From Nitrosomonas sp. UBA6494 (GTDB lineage: Bacteria > Pseudomonadota > Gammaproteobacteria > Burkholderiales > Nitrosomonadaceae): a stretch of DNA of 21,338 nt. The notes beneath the pieces were generated by a model, which had not been told where the DNA came from, did not search any database, and saw nothing but the letters and a program-made list of their open reading frames with translations. The stretch covers positions 1,978 to 23,315 of the forward strand of contig DJMI01000033.1 of NCBI GenBank assembly GCA_002435335.1. The letters run 5' to 3'. Shown here piece after piece: positions 7,144 through 15,169 of the stretch; positions within the stretch are counted from its first letter, which is position 1; the number at the start of each line of letters is the position of its first letter. The translations under genes and the position numbers were made by a program.

Positions 7144-8201
7144 GGCTTATCTCTTCGTCCAGATGGATTTACTAAACGGATATAGCCGGAATAGACATGA
7201 CGCATAAAACCGTCGTTAAATGGCCCCAACGTAATTGATCCCAGCTGATAGGTTTTATCTTCCACATAACCCGTAGATGCCTGAATATTCCTAGCCAATA
7301 CATATATTTGTATCGCAACCACATTAGCCCAATCCACCGCTGTGCACGAAGAACAATCATCATAGATATCAGCGCTTCCATCTTCGTCTGTATCTCGCCC
7401 ATATTCGAAATGAATGCTTTGGATACCTTCTATGACTGGTTGAGCTGATTGCATCTGAACCGAGCCACCACTCAAATCAAAATCAGCTCGCATCAACGTT
7501 GGAATGCCATCACTAGATGTAACAGAGTAATTTCGCACATAAAAAATGGATGCTATTAATTTCCGCTTATCCGCCGCTGTAGTACAGTCCTTTTTATAAA
7601 CTGTCGTCGCGCTGCTTGATGTTCCAACTACCGGTAATGTCGCAGCATCTACTACGTAGTTGCCATGAAGCGTGTCTCCACATCCCTGTGTTTGTAAATA
7701 TAATTTATCAGGGTCATAGTTTTCACAATTTCCCACCCCGGCAACACAAGTTGCGGCGTAGCGCACAACAAGCACATCCGAATTTGATTGTTCATTCGTA
7801 ATAATGCTCGAACACTCAGCAGGGACTGAAGTGCCTGATGCATAACCTTGTACCGGAATAGCAAATAAGTTGTTGATGTAAGACACATTCCAGTCAGAGA
7901 AACCAACACACGGATTAGGAATCTCAGTTGGCGGCGTAACAGAAGGCAGAGGAGGAACATAGGTATCCCAGAACCCTGCGTGCCATAGCTCTTGCTGTAA
8001 CAATTGCAAAGTGAATCGCCCATTCTCGACTTGCCGATTCATTTTTGCCAGTTCCGCGTTGCTTCTGGTCAGATCCAGATACAGCGCAAGCACTCCTGTC
8101 ATGATTAACAATCCCAGCACAATTGAAATCATTAATTCGATTAGAGAGAAGCCACGTTGCGGATTCATAGTGCTGATATTTGACTTAACTGTTGTCATCA
8201 T
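7140..8201 (-). CDS. pilW: PilW-family minor pilin
   Basis: 353 residues, the usual large size for PilW. The prepilin leader ends PQRG and is followed by FSLIELMISIVLGLLIMTGVLALY with Glu at +5, then the long amphipathic helix (QVENGRFTLQLLQQELWHAGFWD) characteristic of PilW. PilW is part of the minor-pilin complex PilVWX that links PilY1 to the pilus tip. Nine Cys residues in the globular domain suggest disulphides. Residues 270-278 (DTDEDGSAD) form an EF-hand-like, potentially calcium-binding loop. ATGA overlaps join it to pilV upstream and pilX downstream. The start at 8201 is given by the overlap; a second ATG lies one codon further in. Confidence 0.92.
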   Translation of the reverse strand: MMTTVKSNISTMNPQRGFSLIELMISIVLGLLIMTGVLALYLDLTRSNAELAKMNRQVENGRFTLQLLQQELWHAGFWDTYVPPLPSVTPPTEIPNPCVGFSDWNVSYINNLFAIPVQGYASGTSVPAECSSIITNEQSNSDVLVVRYAATCVAGVGNCENYDPDKLYLQTQGCGDTLHGNYVVDAATLPVVGTSSSATTVYKKDCTTAADKRKLIASIFYVRNYSVTSSDGIPTLMRADFDLSGGSVQMQSAQPVIEGIQSIHFEYGRDTDEDGSADIYDDCSSCTAVDWANVVAIQIYVLARNIQASTGYVEDKTYQLGSITLGPFNDGFMRHVYSGYIRLVNPSGRRDKP

Positions 8202-8785
8202 GGCGAAGCTAGGTTAGCAATGCGCACAATCGTGCTCATGGTTCGTCGACACAAATCATTAATACATTTTGTTCCTGTCGAATCATCATACAATCCTGCC
8301 CCGCAGCTTGATGCTGGTGCGGCAATTGGGTTCATTCCTTGCCAAACTACTGTAATCATATACTGATCACCAGTACCAAGATCTTCGATACAACCACGCG
8401 CCCCTATCATGGCACCAACATTCGTAGAACTCGATGATTGCTCGGCAGCCCCTTTCAATGCATTACTCCATAGGCATGCATCGTAGACCTGACCACCACC
8501 CGAGCAAGAAGTCGGTTGACTATCCCCTACGCCCAGGGGATCTGTTGTCGATGTCACATAAGATGCTGCATTTGCGCGATTTGCTGATAATCTATCCGAC
8601 ATGCTGTCTAATAAAATAATGGCTTGCGCGCGTTGATATGATTCGAGCTCCGCGGATTGTAGGCGCACTTGCAAGCCGGCTAATCCTAACAATCCAACAG
8701 CTAAAATAACGGTAGTAACGAGAACCTCAATCAGTGATACACCACGCATCCAAAATAAAGAGTTTGAATTACTCGAAGCTCGCAT
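8198..8785 (-). CDS. pilV: PilV-family minor pilin
   Basis: 195 residues from the ATG at 8785; a TTG two codons earlier (8791) directly abuts the pilE stop and is a possible start. A prepilin leader ending WMRG precedes VSLIEVLVTTVILAVGLLGLAGLQ with Glu at +5, which is the PilV signature, followed by the SAELESYQRAQAIILLDSMSDRL helix typical of the family. PilV forms part of the priming/tip complex with PilW and PilX. The globular domain is rich in Ser and Gly and has several Cys residues, including CRR near the C-terminus. It overlaps pilW by ATGA. The SD is weak, consistent with reliance on coupling to pilE. Confidence 0.9.
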   Translation of the reverse strand: MRASSNSNSLFWMRGVSLIEVLVTTVILAVGLLGLAGLQVRLQSAELESYQRAQAIILLDSMSDRLSANRANAASYVTSTTDPLGVGDSQPTSCSGGGQVYDACLWSNALKGAAEQSSSSTNVGAMIGARGCIEDLGTGDQYMITVVWQGMNPIAAPASSCGAGLYDDSTGTKCINDLCRRTMSTIVRIANLASP

Positions 8786-8791
8786 TGCCAA

Positions 8792-9196
8792 CTACCATTT
8801 ATCAGCGGGTGTTTTAATACCTGCGCTATCGAGTGTGAGAGCACCGTCACTTGCCTGTGATCCACTTGGCGTAAAAGTGAGTGTATAAGCTGGAACAGCT
8901 CCGACCCCGACAACGATGGCATAACTATATTTACTACTCACCTCAGCAGGCAATGCATAGCCACTCGCTTCCAATACCGCTTTACTTGCATAACTTCTAT
9001 TAGTCATAAGAAATTGTTGCTGCCGATTGGCAATATCCATCATTTCGGATTGGGCTGCTACACGATTTGCTCTAATCATATATTGCGTATAAGCTGGATA
9101 AGCGACTGCCGCCAAAATCCCGACAATGGCAACAGTAATCATCATTTCGATCAATGTAAAACCATGTCGACTTTTTATAACCTGTGTCCTATTCAT
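8792..9196 (-). CDS. pilE: PilE-type type IV pilin (minor pilin), first gene of the operon
   Basis: 134 residues. The leader MNRTQVIKSRHG is cut before FTLIEMMITVAIVGILAAVAYPAYTQY, a textbook type IV pilin N-terminus with Glu at +5. The short globular domain has no Cys pair, unlike major pilins, and resembles the small PilE/ComP-like minor pilins encoded with PilVWXY1. In most relatives this gene is at the far end of the operon after pilY1; here it leads. An AGGA SD lies about 9 bases before the ATG. It is divergent from thiO across about 150 AT-rich bases that must hold both promoters. Whether it is the main or a minor fibre subunit cannot be told from sequence alone, but the operon context argues for minor. 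Confidence 0.9.
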   Translation of the reverse strand: MNRTQVIKSRHGFTLIEMMITVAIVGILAAVAYPAYTQYMIRANRVAAQSEMMDIANRQQQFLMTNRSYASKAVLEASGYALPAEVSSKYSYAIVVGVGAVPAYTLTFTPSGSQASDGALTLDSAGIKTPADKW

Positions 9197-9349
9197 CTAC
9201 TAAAGTCCTAAAAATATACGATCAAATCTGTCAAAGGGTTTCTGGGTTAACGGTTATAAAATCATTTAACTTTAGCTTCGACACTTAAATTTATGCAACA
9301 TACTGAATAAAATAATTTTTATTAATTAACCCAAAAAATTAGATTCAAC

Positions 9350-10411
9350 ATGGAAACAAAAGCAATCGTTGTGGGCGCCGGAATAATAGGGCTTGCAACC
9401 GCTGAGCGGCTTCTCAAAAATGGTATTAAAGTAACTCTATTGGAGTGCGGATTAACTGGACGCGAATCGTCATGGGCAGGTGGCGGCATCTTGTCACCAC
9501 TTTTCCCATGGCACTATCCTGACGAAGTAACTTACTTAACGAGTTACAGCGCCGAACAGTTTTTCAAGTGGACAACGGACTTGCATGAAAAATCTGGAAT
9601 TGACCCTGAATATGAAAGATCAGGCATGCTTTTACTGGAGCCTTATGAAGAAGAAGTTGCTCTACAATGGTGCTTGTCGCGGAATATTAAAATTCAGAGA
9701 AAAGAAATCTGCAATTCCCTTCAAACCTTAAAACACGCTTTGCATTTTCCCGACATTGCTCAGGTACGCAACCCAAAGTTACTAAGTGCATTATCAACCC
9801 GCATTACACAATTGGGTGGAAAAATAATCGAGAACTGCTCTGTCACCAGTTTCAAAGTTGGATATCACAAAGTGCAATCTATCACCTCAACTTGCGGCGA
9901 ATTTTCCTCAGATTATTATGTCGTAAGTGCGGGAGCTTGGAGTGCAAAAATTCTGGAAAAACATGGATTGAATTTACAAATAAAACCAATTAAAGGGCAA
10001 ATGCTATTATTCAAATATGATTCCCCTCCCATTTCTAACATCATCGTGCAAAACGACATATATCTCATCCCGCGCCGTGATGGTCATTTGCTTGTTGGCA
10101 GTACATTGGAAGATGCCGGCTTTGATAAACAAACGACTTCGTCGGCTCAAAATTATTTGATCACACAAGCCCAAATCGTTTTACCTTCGCTTAACAAAAA
10201 GAAAGTAATAAAACACTGGTCGGGGCTACGACCGGCTTCTCCTAATAATATACCTACAATCGGACGGCATCCTTTGATTCGTAATTTGTTTATTAACAGC
10301 GGGCACTTCCGCTATGGCGTAACTATGGCCCCTGCCAGCGCGGAGATTTTAGTGAACGAAATAATCGGCGCGCCCCAACCCTTTGATATATCACCGTATC
10401 AAATGAAGTGA
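9350..10411 (+). CDS. thiO: Glycine oxidase / FAD-dependent D-amino-acid oxidase family (ThiO)
   Basis: 353 residues, typical for ThiO. The N-terminal dinucleotide-binding fold is clear (AIVVGAGIIGLATAERLL, GxGxxG at residues 9-14, then a VTLLE acidic end of strand 2). SSWAGGGILSPL matches the FAD-contact segment of DAO enzymes, and the C-terminus has GLRPASPNNIPTIGRHP and GHFRYGVTMAPASAEIL. ThiO oxidises glycine to iminoglycine for the thiazole part of thiamine. The last motif reads GHFRYG where ThiO proteins often have GHFRNG or GHYRNG; the Arg is kept. No other thi gene is near, so the substrate rests on family similarity. No clear SD before the ATG. It converges on ispH with a 16-base gap. 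Confidence 0.85.
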   Translation: METKAIVVGAGIIGLATAERLLKNGIKVTLLECGLTGRESSWAGGGILSPLFPWHYPDEVTYLTSYSAEQFFKWTTDLHEKSGIDPEYERSGMLLLEPYEEEVALQWCLSRNIKIQRKEICNSLQTLKHALHFPDIAQVRNPKLLSALSTRITQLGGKIIENCSVTSFKVGYHKVQSITSTCGEFSSDYYVVSAGAWSAKILEKHGLNLQIKPIKGQMLLFKYDSPPISNIIVQNDIYLIPRRDGHLLVGSTLEDAGFDKQTTSSAQNYLITQAQIVLPSLNKKKVIKHWSGLRPASPNNIPTIGRHPLIRNLFINSGHFRYGVTMAPASAEILVNEIIGAPQPFDISPYQMK

Positions 10412-10427
10412 AATGTTTACCCTCAAA

Positions 10428-11372
10428 TCAGGCCTTAGGCAGTGGAAATACGACCGATTCAACCACACCGCTTAACTCTTCGATCGTGACATCATCGCCG
10501 ATTTGCTCGGCACCGATTTGCTTGAGCCGAGAAATAACTTGCTGTACCAGAATTTCAGGTGCGGATGCTCCAGCGGTGATGCCGATATTCTTTTTGTCTA
10601 CAAACCAGGATTCTTGCAATTGTTCTGCACGATCAACCATATAAGCTTCTACATTGGCATTTCTTGCAACTTCACATAGCCGGTTTGAATTTGAACTATT
10701 GGGTGAACCAACAACAATAACCAAATCGCATTGATTAACCATTTTTTTGACTGCATCTTGCCGATTTTGTGTAGCGTAACAAATATCATCTTTTTTAGGG
10801 CCAGTAATCATCGGAAATCTTTTCTTCAGTGCATCAACGATGCGCGCAGCATCGTCAACGGACAAAGTTGTTTGTGTGACGTAAGCAAGATTTTCTTCAT
10901 TTTTAACTTTAAGTGTTTCGACATCTTCCTCGGTTTCAACCAAATACATGCCTTTGTCTTTGCCTTCGATCTGTCCCATGGTTCCTTCCACCTCCGGATG
11001 ACCTTGGTGTCCTATCATAATGATTTCTTTGCCTTCCTTACGCATTTTAGCGACTTCCACATGAACCTTAGTTACTAAAGGACAGGTAGCATCGAACACT
11101 TTCAATTTCCGATCAGCAGCTTCTCTGCGCACTGCATGAGAAACACCATGCGCGCTAAAAATCAGAATACTATTCTGAGGCACTTCATCCAAGTTCTCTA
11201 CAAATACAGCGCCTTTTTTCTCCAGATCCTCAACGACGAAACGATTGTGCACCACTTCGTGGCGCACATAAATGGGTGCTCCATGCATCGCAAGCGCTCT
11301 TTCCACAATTCCTATCGCGCGATCCACACCAGCACAAAACCCCCGAGGGTTTGAAAGCAATACTTTGATCAT
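10428..11372 (-). CDS. ispH: 4-hydroxy-3-methylbut-2-enyl diphosphate reductase
   Basis: 314 residues from the ATG at 11372, the normal IspH length. A longer frame starting at 11411 adds 13 residues that are not family-like, and a GGAG SD sits 8 bases before 11372. IspH is the last enzyme of the non-mevalonate isoprenoid pathway, reducing HMBPP to IPP and DMAPP with a [4Fe-4S] cluster. The three cluster ligands are visible: Cys13 (NPRGFCAG), Cys97 (FDATCPLVTKVH) and Cys198 (DICYATQNRQ). The catalytic Glu is in GHPEVEGT (residue 127), and the substrate-binding His residues are in VVHNRFVV and SAHGVSH. Transcribed toward thiO; no terminator hairpin in the 16-base gap. Confidence 0.97.
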   Translation of the reverse strand: MIKVLLSNPRGFCAGVDRAIGIVERALAMHGAPIYVRHEVVHNRFVVEDLEKKGAVFVENLDEVPQNSILIFSAHGVSHAVRREAADRKLKVFDATCPLVTKVHVEVAKMRKEGKEIIMIGHQGHPEVEGTMGQIEGKDKGMYLVETEEDVETLKVKNEENLAYVTQTTLSVDDAARIVDALKKRFPMITGPKKDDICYATQNRQDAVKKMVNQCDLVIVVGSPNSSNSNRLCEVARNANVEAYMVDRAEQLQESWFVDKKNIGITAGASAPEILVQQVISRLKQIGAEQIGDDVTIEELSGVVESVVFPLPKA

Positions 11373-11380
11373 TTCATTTT

Positions 11381-11384
11381 CTCC
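11381..11384 (-). promoter_or_regulatory. Ribosome binding site deciding the ispH start
   Basis: GGAG on the - strand, 8 bases before the ATG at 11372. A nearer out-of-frame ATG (ATGAAATGA) stops after two codons, leaving 11372 as the productive start. Confidence 0.7.
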
Positions 11385-11641
11385 AACAAGGGCATTTTTC
11401 TTAATTATCAATTGGATATATTAATAACAAATCTTGGTCTTAACACATCATACAATGTGCAATCAATTTCATCCGAGAAAAATTAATTGCACCATATAAG
11501 ATTCATAAAGTGATTTCAGCATGATAATGCCAATTCATTCGAATCAGATGAGATAAAATGACTTGAGATTCTAGCCGAAAAAAAATCTAGTTACCATGTT
11601 CTTTCATTATAAAAAAACTTTATCTCACCAGTCTCACCAAA

Positions 11642-12913
11642 ATGTTCAGTGATCTTAGTCAGTCTCCTCTCAGCAAAAATTTACAGCGTCTTTTTCTTTT
11701 GAGAAATATTTCCATTTTTGCAGAATGCCTGACATTTGCGATCGTATATTGGACGATCGATATTGAAATCCCTTGGATACAAATGATTTTTGTCGTTACA
11801 TTATTATCATTGATCAATTTTTTGACATGGCTACGGCTGCACCGGGATTGGCCCGTTTCTCATCAGGAGTTTTTTTTGCAGTTACTGGTCGATGTTTTTG
11901 CCTTGAGTGCATTATTATATTTTAGCGGAGGATCTACTAATCCATTTATTTCATTGTATTTATTACCTCTAACTATCGCGGCAGCCACATTACCTTGGCG
12001 TTTCACATGGGTAATGGCGGTAATAACTATCGCTTGCTACACCTTGTTATTATTCGTCTACATACCATTGCCACACGACCATAGCAATCATCTAATAGAG
12101 TTTGCACTGCATGTATCCGGTATGTGGCTTGCATTCGTACTCAGCACTATGATTATTGCCTGGTTCGTGGTCAAAATGAGCGCATCAATCCGCGAACGCG
12201 ATCATGATCTTGCCAAAGCACGCGAACAAGCGTTACGTAATGAACAAATCATCGCACTAGGGACATTGGCAGCAGGTGCCGCACATGAATTAGGAACGCC
12301 GTTGTCAACCATGGCTATTGTTACAGGCGAACTGCAAAATGAATATACGCAAGATACCGAATTTCAAAACAATATAGCAATCTTACGTGATCAAATTGCG
12401 CATTGCAAACATACACTGACGCATCTATTAGCCAAGGCAGGACAAAATAGAGCAGAACAAGGCAGCAAATTACCAGTTGACAAGTTTCTCGATCAGATTT
12501 TGGACAAATGGAAATTAATTCGCCCATCGATCAAATATACATATCAAAGTACAGGATTACAGCCTGCTCCCGCAATTATGGAAAATCAATTGCTGAATCA
12601 ATCGATATTGAATTTGCTCAATAACGCTGCTGACGCATCATCGCAACGCATCGACATAAAAAGCCGTTGGGATTCGCACAAGCTTCATCTTGAGATTATT
12701 GATGACGGCACAGGGTTATCCACAGAAGCGTTGCAGCGTGCAGGTGAAGCATTCTTTTCCAGTAAAGCACCCGGACAAGGTTTCGGTATCGGTTTATTTC
12801 TCGCCAACGCCAATATCGAACGATTTGGCGGTAGCGTTCGTTTATTCAATATGGAAAATGGCGGAGCCTGCACCCAGGTAGTGTTGCCACTAATCGAGAA
12901 GAATCATGACTGA
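11642..12913 (+). CDS. regB: Redox-responsive sensor histidine kinase RegB/PrrB/ActS type
   Basis: 423 residues with about six N-terminal membrane helices (residues 20-178) and a cytoplasmic kinase core. The RegB heptapeptide GGxxNPF is present at 96-102 (GGSTNPF), known in Rhodobacter as part of the quinone-sensing site. The H-box is AAGAAHELGTPLSTM with His215, the RegB-type HELGTP variant. Cys255 in RDQIAHCKHTL is at the place of the redox-active Cys of RegB. N-box NLLNNAADAS, G1 DDGTGLS and G2 GFGIGLFLA complete the ATPase domain. It phosphorylates RegA in response to ubiquinone redox state or oxygen. It overlaps regA by 8 bases. No SD precedes the ATG; two TCTCACCA repeats lie there instead. 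No in-frame upstream start exists before a stop. Confidence 0.93.
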   Translation: MFSDLSQSPLSKNLQRLFLLRNISIFAECLTFAIVYWTIDIEIPWIQMIFVVTLLSLINFLTWLRLHRDWPVSHQEFFLQLLVDVFALSALLYFSGGSTNPFISLYLLPLTIAAATLPWRFTWVMAVITIACYTLLLFVYIPLPHDHSNHLIEFALHVSGMWLAFVLSTMIIAWFVVKMSASIRERDHDLAKAREQALRNEQIIALGTLAAGAAHELGTPLSTMAIVTGELQNEYTQDTEFQNNIAILRDQIAHCKHTLTHLLAKAGQNRAEQGSKLPVDKFLDQILDKWKLIRPSIKYTYQSTGLQPAPAIMENQLLNQSILNLLNNAADASSQRIDIKSRWDSHKLHLEIIDDGTGLSTEALQRAGEAFFSSKAPGQGFGIGLFLANANIERFGGSVRLFNMENGGACTQVVLPLIEKNHD

Positions 12914-13466
12914 ATCCATTTTTATGGAAACTGATGAACCTCCTAATTTACTCATCGTTGACGATGACGAAGTTTTTTGCAGTGTTCTAGCAAAAGCCAT
13001 GAAGAAACGAGGCTTTAGCGTCACTTGCGCGCATACCATCGATGCTGCATTACAGTTTGCCGAAACCACCATGCCGGAGTATGCCATCGTCGACCTAAAA
13101 CTTGCTAACGAATCGGGATTGGTCATGGTTGAGAAATTAAAACAACTGGATCCCGGCACTCGCATTGTCATGCTAACGGGGTATGCCAGTATCGCAACCG
13201 CTGTAGAAGCGATAAAGCTCGGCGCCACCCATTACCTTGCCAAGCCGGTCGATGCCGATGAAATCATGAGTGCCTTTGAGCGCACCACCGGTGAATCAAA
13301 CACACCGATCAGCGCTAATCCGTTATCGGTTGGTCGTTTGGAATGGGAGTATATTCAGAGAATCCTTGCAGAGAATGACAACAACATCTCCGTCACTGCA
13401 AGAATCCTAAATATGCATCGCCGTACACTACAACGCAAACTGGCAAAAAAGCCGCTACGCGAATAA
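12906..13466 (+). CDS. regA: Response regulator RegA/PrrA/ActR type
   Basis: 186 residues. A receiver domain holds the acidic pocket DDD at 19-21, phospho-acceptor Asp63 (YAIVDLKL), Thr91 and Lys113 (LAKPVD). After a short Pro-containing linker comes a Fis-type helix-turn-helix at about 147-182 ending NISVTARILNMHRRTLQRKLAKK, which is almost diagnostic of RegA. It is the DNA-binding partner of the kinase just upstream and in relatives controls respiration, carbon fixation and other energy pathways in answer to redox state. The start at 12906 overlaps regB and has a GAGAAG SD inside regB; an ATG at codon 7 is possible. The gene ends 11 bases from the convergent ribD end, without a visible hairpin. 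Confidence 0.95.
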   Translation: MTESIFMETDEPPNLLIVDDDEVFCSVLAKAMKKRGFSVTCAHTIDAALQFAETTMPEYAIVDLKLANESGLVMVEKLKQLDPGTRIVMLTGYASIATAVEAIKLGATHYLAKPVDADEIMSAFERTTGESNTPISANPLSVGRLEWEYIQRILAENDNNISVTARILNMHRRTLQRKLAKKPLRE

Positions 13467-13477
13467 CGAAAGAAATC

Positions 13478-14569
13478 TTAACTGGGTCTTGCAATGATGC
13501 GAATATCGCTCCCAATCATACGCACATCTTGGATATCGAGTATTTTTTTTTGATCAATTTGAGTCAATTCAGTCAATTTGAACATGCCCTGCGCCTCAGT
13601 TCCAAGTAAATGCGGTGCCAGATAAAATACTATCTCATCAACTAAACTCGCGGCAATCAAAGCACCATTCAATCCACTGCCTGCCTCCACTAAAATTTCG
13701 TTGATACCGGAATCCGCCAGCATGTTCATCATTGCCGCCAGATCAACATTGCCTTTCAAATCAGGCAAAACAATAACGTGAACCCCCATCTGTTCGAGTA
13801 GTGCTTTTTTTTCTTGGCTTTGAAAATTGGATGTAAAAACCCACGCTCCTTCCCCGTTTAGTATCAACCTAGCTTCGGGAGAAATTGCCAAGTGACGATC
13901 GATAATGATCTTTTTCGGTTGACGCTGTGCTTCTACATGGCGCACAGTCAATTGGGGGTTATCTGCCCGTATCGTACCAATCCCAGTCAGAATCGCACAG
14001 GAACGAGCACGCCACCGATGTCCATCCTGACGTGCGGCTGCTCCGCTGATCCATTGACTGACACCATTATTAAGCGCTGCTTTACCATCGAGACTTGCTG
14101 CAATTTTTAACCGTATCCAAGGCCTTTGCCTTGTCATGCGAGATACAAACCCGATATTCAACGCATGCGCTTCATTACGCATTAATCCGGTTTGCACCAT
14201 AACACCCGCTTGCTCCAAGCTCGCACGTCCACGCCCGCAAACGATAGGATTAGGATCCTCCATCGCTATGATTACTTTAACAATACCAGCCTCGATCAAT
14301 GCATTTACACAAGGCGGTGTACGACCATGATGGCTGCAAGGTTCCAAAGTAATGTATGCGGTGGCACCGCTTGCGGCATTACCGGCACTATCCAATGCAT
14401 GAATTTCCGCATGCGGCTGCCCCGCCTTTTGATGCCAACCACTACCCACCACCTTATTATCACGCACAATGACACAGCCCACACGAGGATTCGGTGTTGT
14501 AGTGTACAAACCGCGCTCTGCAAGTCGGAGCGCTTGCGCCATAAACAAGTGGTCTGCAGTCGAAAACAT
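13478..14569 (-). CDS. ribD: Bifunctional riboflavin biosynthesis deaminase/reductase
   Basis: 363 residues, the usual length. The N-terminal CMP/dCMP-deaminase-like zinc domain has HAEIHAL (His53, Glu55) and EPCSHHGRTPPC (Cys78, Cys87). The C-terminal reductase domain starts near PWIRLKIAASLDGKAA and includes the NADPH-binding TGIGTIRADNPQLTVR and the LVEAGSGLNGAL motif. It deaminates the pyrimidine from GTP cyclohydrolase II and reduces the ribosyl side chain, steps 2 and 3 of riboflavin synthesis. A small variation, PNPIVCGRGRASL, replaces the commoner PNPxVAGKG. It lies 73 bases after nrdR, an order common in proteobacteria (nrdR-ribD). No SD is seen at the ATG, but the N-terminus matches the family. 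Confidence 0.97.
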   Translation of the reverse strand: MFSTADHLFMAQALRLAERGLYTTTPNPRVGCVIVRDNKVVGSGWHQKAGQPHAEIHALDSAGNAASGATAYITLEPCSHHGRTPPCVNALIEAGIVKVIIAMEDPNPIVCGRGRASLEQAGVMVQTGLMRNEAHALNIGFVSRMTRQRPWIRLKIAASLDGKAALNNGVSQWISGAAARQDGHRWRARSCAILTGIGTIRADNPQLTVRHVEAQRQPKKIIIDRHLAISPEARLILNGEGAWVFTSNFQSQEKKALLEQMGVHVIVLPDLKGNVDLAAMMNMLADSGINEILVEAGSGLNGALIAASLVDEIVFYLAPHLLGTEAQGMFKLTELTQIDQKKILDIQDVRMIGSDIRIIARPS

Positions 14570-14642
14570 CTAAAATAAGATATTTATATGGTAAGCCATA
14601 GCATACCAATTTGAATAGCCTAGAAACACACCATTAGCGATT

Positions 14643-15125
14643 TCAAGAGGCTTTTTTTGAATGTAGCGGTTGATGTGGTCTCTGCACTTCTTTGATTGCA
14701 TCACGGAAATCATCGACATCCTGAAAGCTCTTATAGACCGATGCAAATCGAATATATGCCACCTTATCAAGCTTATAGAGCTCTTCCATCACGCTCTCAC
14801 CGATACTGCGAGAAGAAACCTCACGTTCGCCCATCGCCAGCAGCTTCTGCACGATACGATCGATGGCAGCATCCACATAGCTGGTTGGAACCGGTCTTTT
14901 ATGCAATGCGCGCTTAAATCCTGTCATCAATTTATTACGATCAAACTCTGCTCGCGTGCCATCGTGCTTCACGACTTGCGGCAATCGCAATTCAATCGTC
15001 TCATAAGTGGTAAAGCGTTTGTCACAAGACGGACAACGCCTACGACGGCGAATCTTATGACCATCTTCGCTAACTCGCGAATCGATCACATTAGTGTCAT
15101 CGGTGTTGCAAAAAGGGCATTTCAT
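14643..15125 (-). CDS. nrdR: Transcriptional repressor NrdR
   Basis: 160 residues, the normal length. The N-terminal zinc ribbon has MKCPFC (Cys3, Cys6) and RRRRCPSCDKRF (Cys31, Cys34), with the basic DNA-binding stretch between. The ATP-cone follows (about residues 49-139: VVKHDGTRAEFDRNKLMTGFKRAL and later DKVAYIRFASVYKSFQD). NrdR senses dATP/ATP and represses ribonucleotide reductase operons at paired NrdR boxes; no such operon is in the window. It lies 44 bases after glyA and upstream of ribD, all on the same strand, suggesting one transcript. SD is weak. Confidence 0.98.
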   Translation of the reverse strand: MKCPFCNTDDTNVIDSRVSEDGHKIRRRRRCPSCDKRFTTYETIELRLPQVVKHDGTRAEFDRNKLMTGFKRALHKRPVPTSYVDAAIDRIVQKLLAMGEREVSSRSIGESVMEELYKLDKVAYIRFASVYKSFQDVDDFRDAIKEVQRPHQPLHSKKAS

Positions 15126-15169
15126 ACTGACTTAGCGAATTAATCCACTCCATGCAATCTACATACTTA

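Noticed and set aside
9197..9349. TTGACA on - upstream of pilE as a -35 box
   Set aside because: No acceptable -10 at 16-18 bases; the nearest TATATT/TATTTT is only 10-12 bases away. A weak alternative TTGCAT/TAAAGT pair was not convincing enough to list.
14670..15143. 157-codon open frame on + opposite nrdR, and a 128-codon frame at 14192-14578 opposite ribD
   Set aside because: Both lie wholly antisense to well-recognised genes, have no family character in the translation, and follow from the codon use of the real genes.
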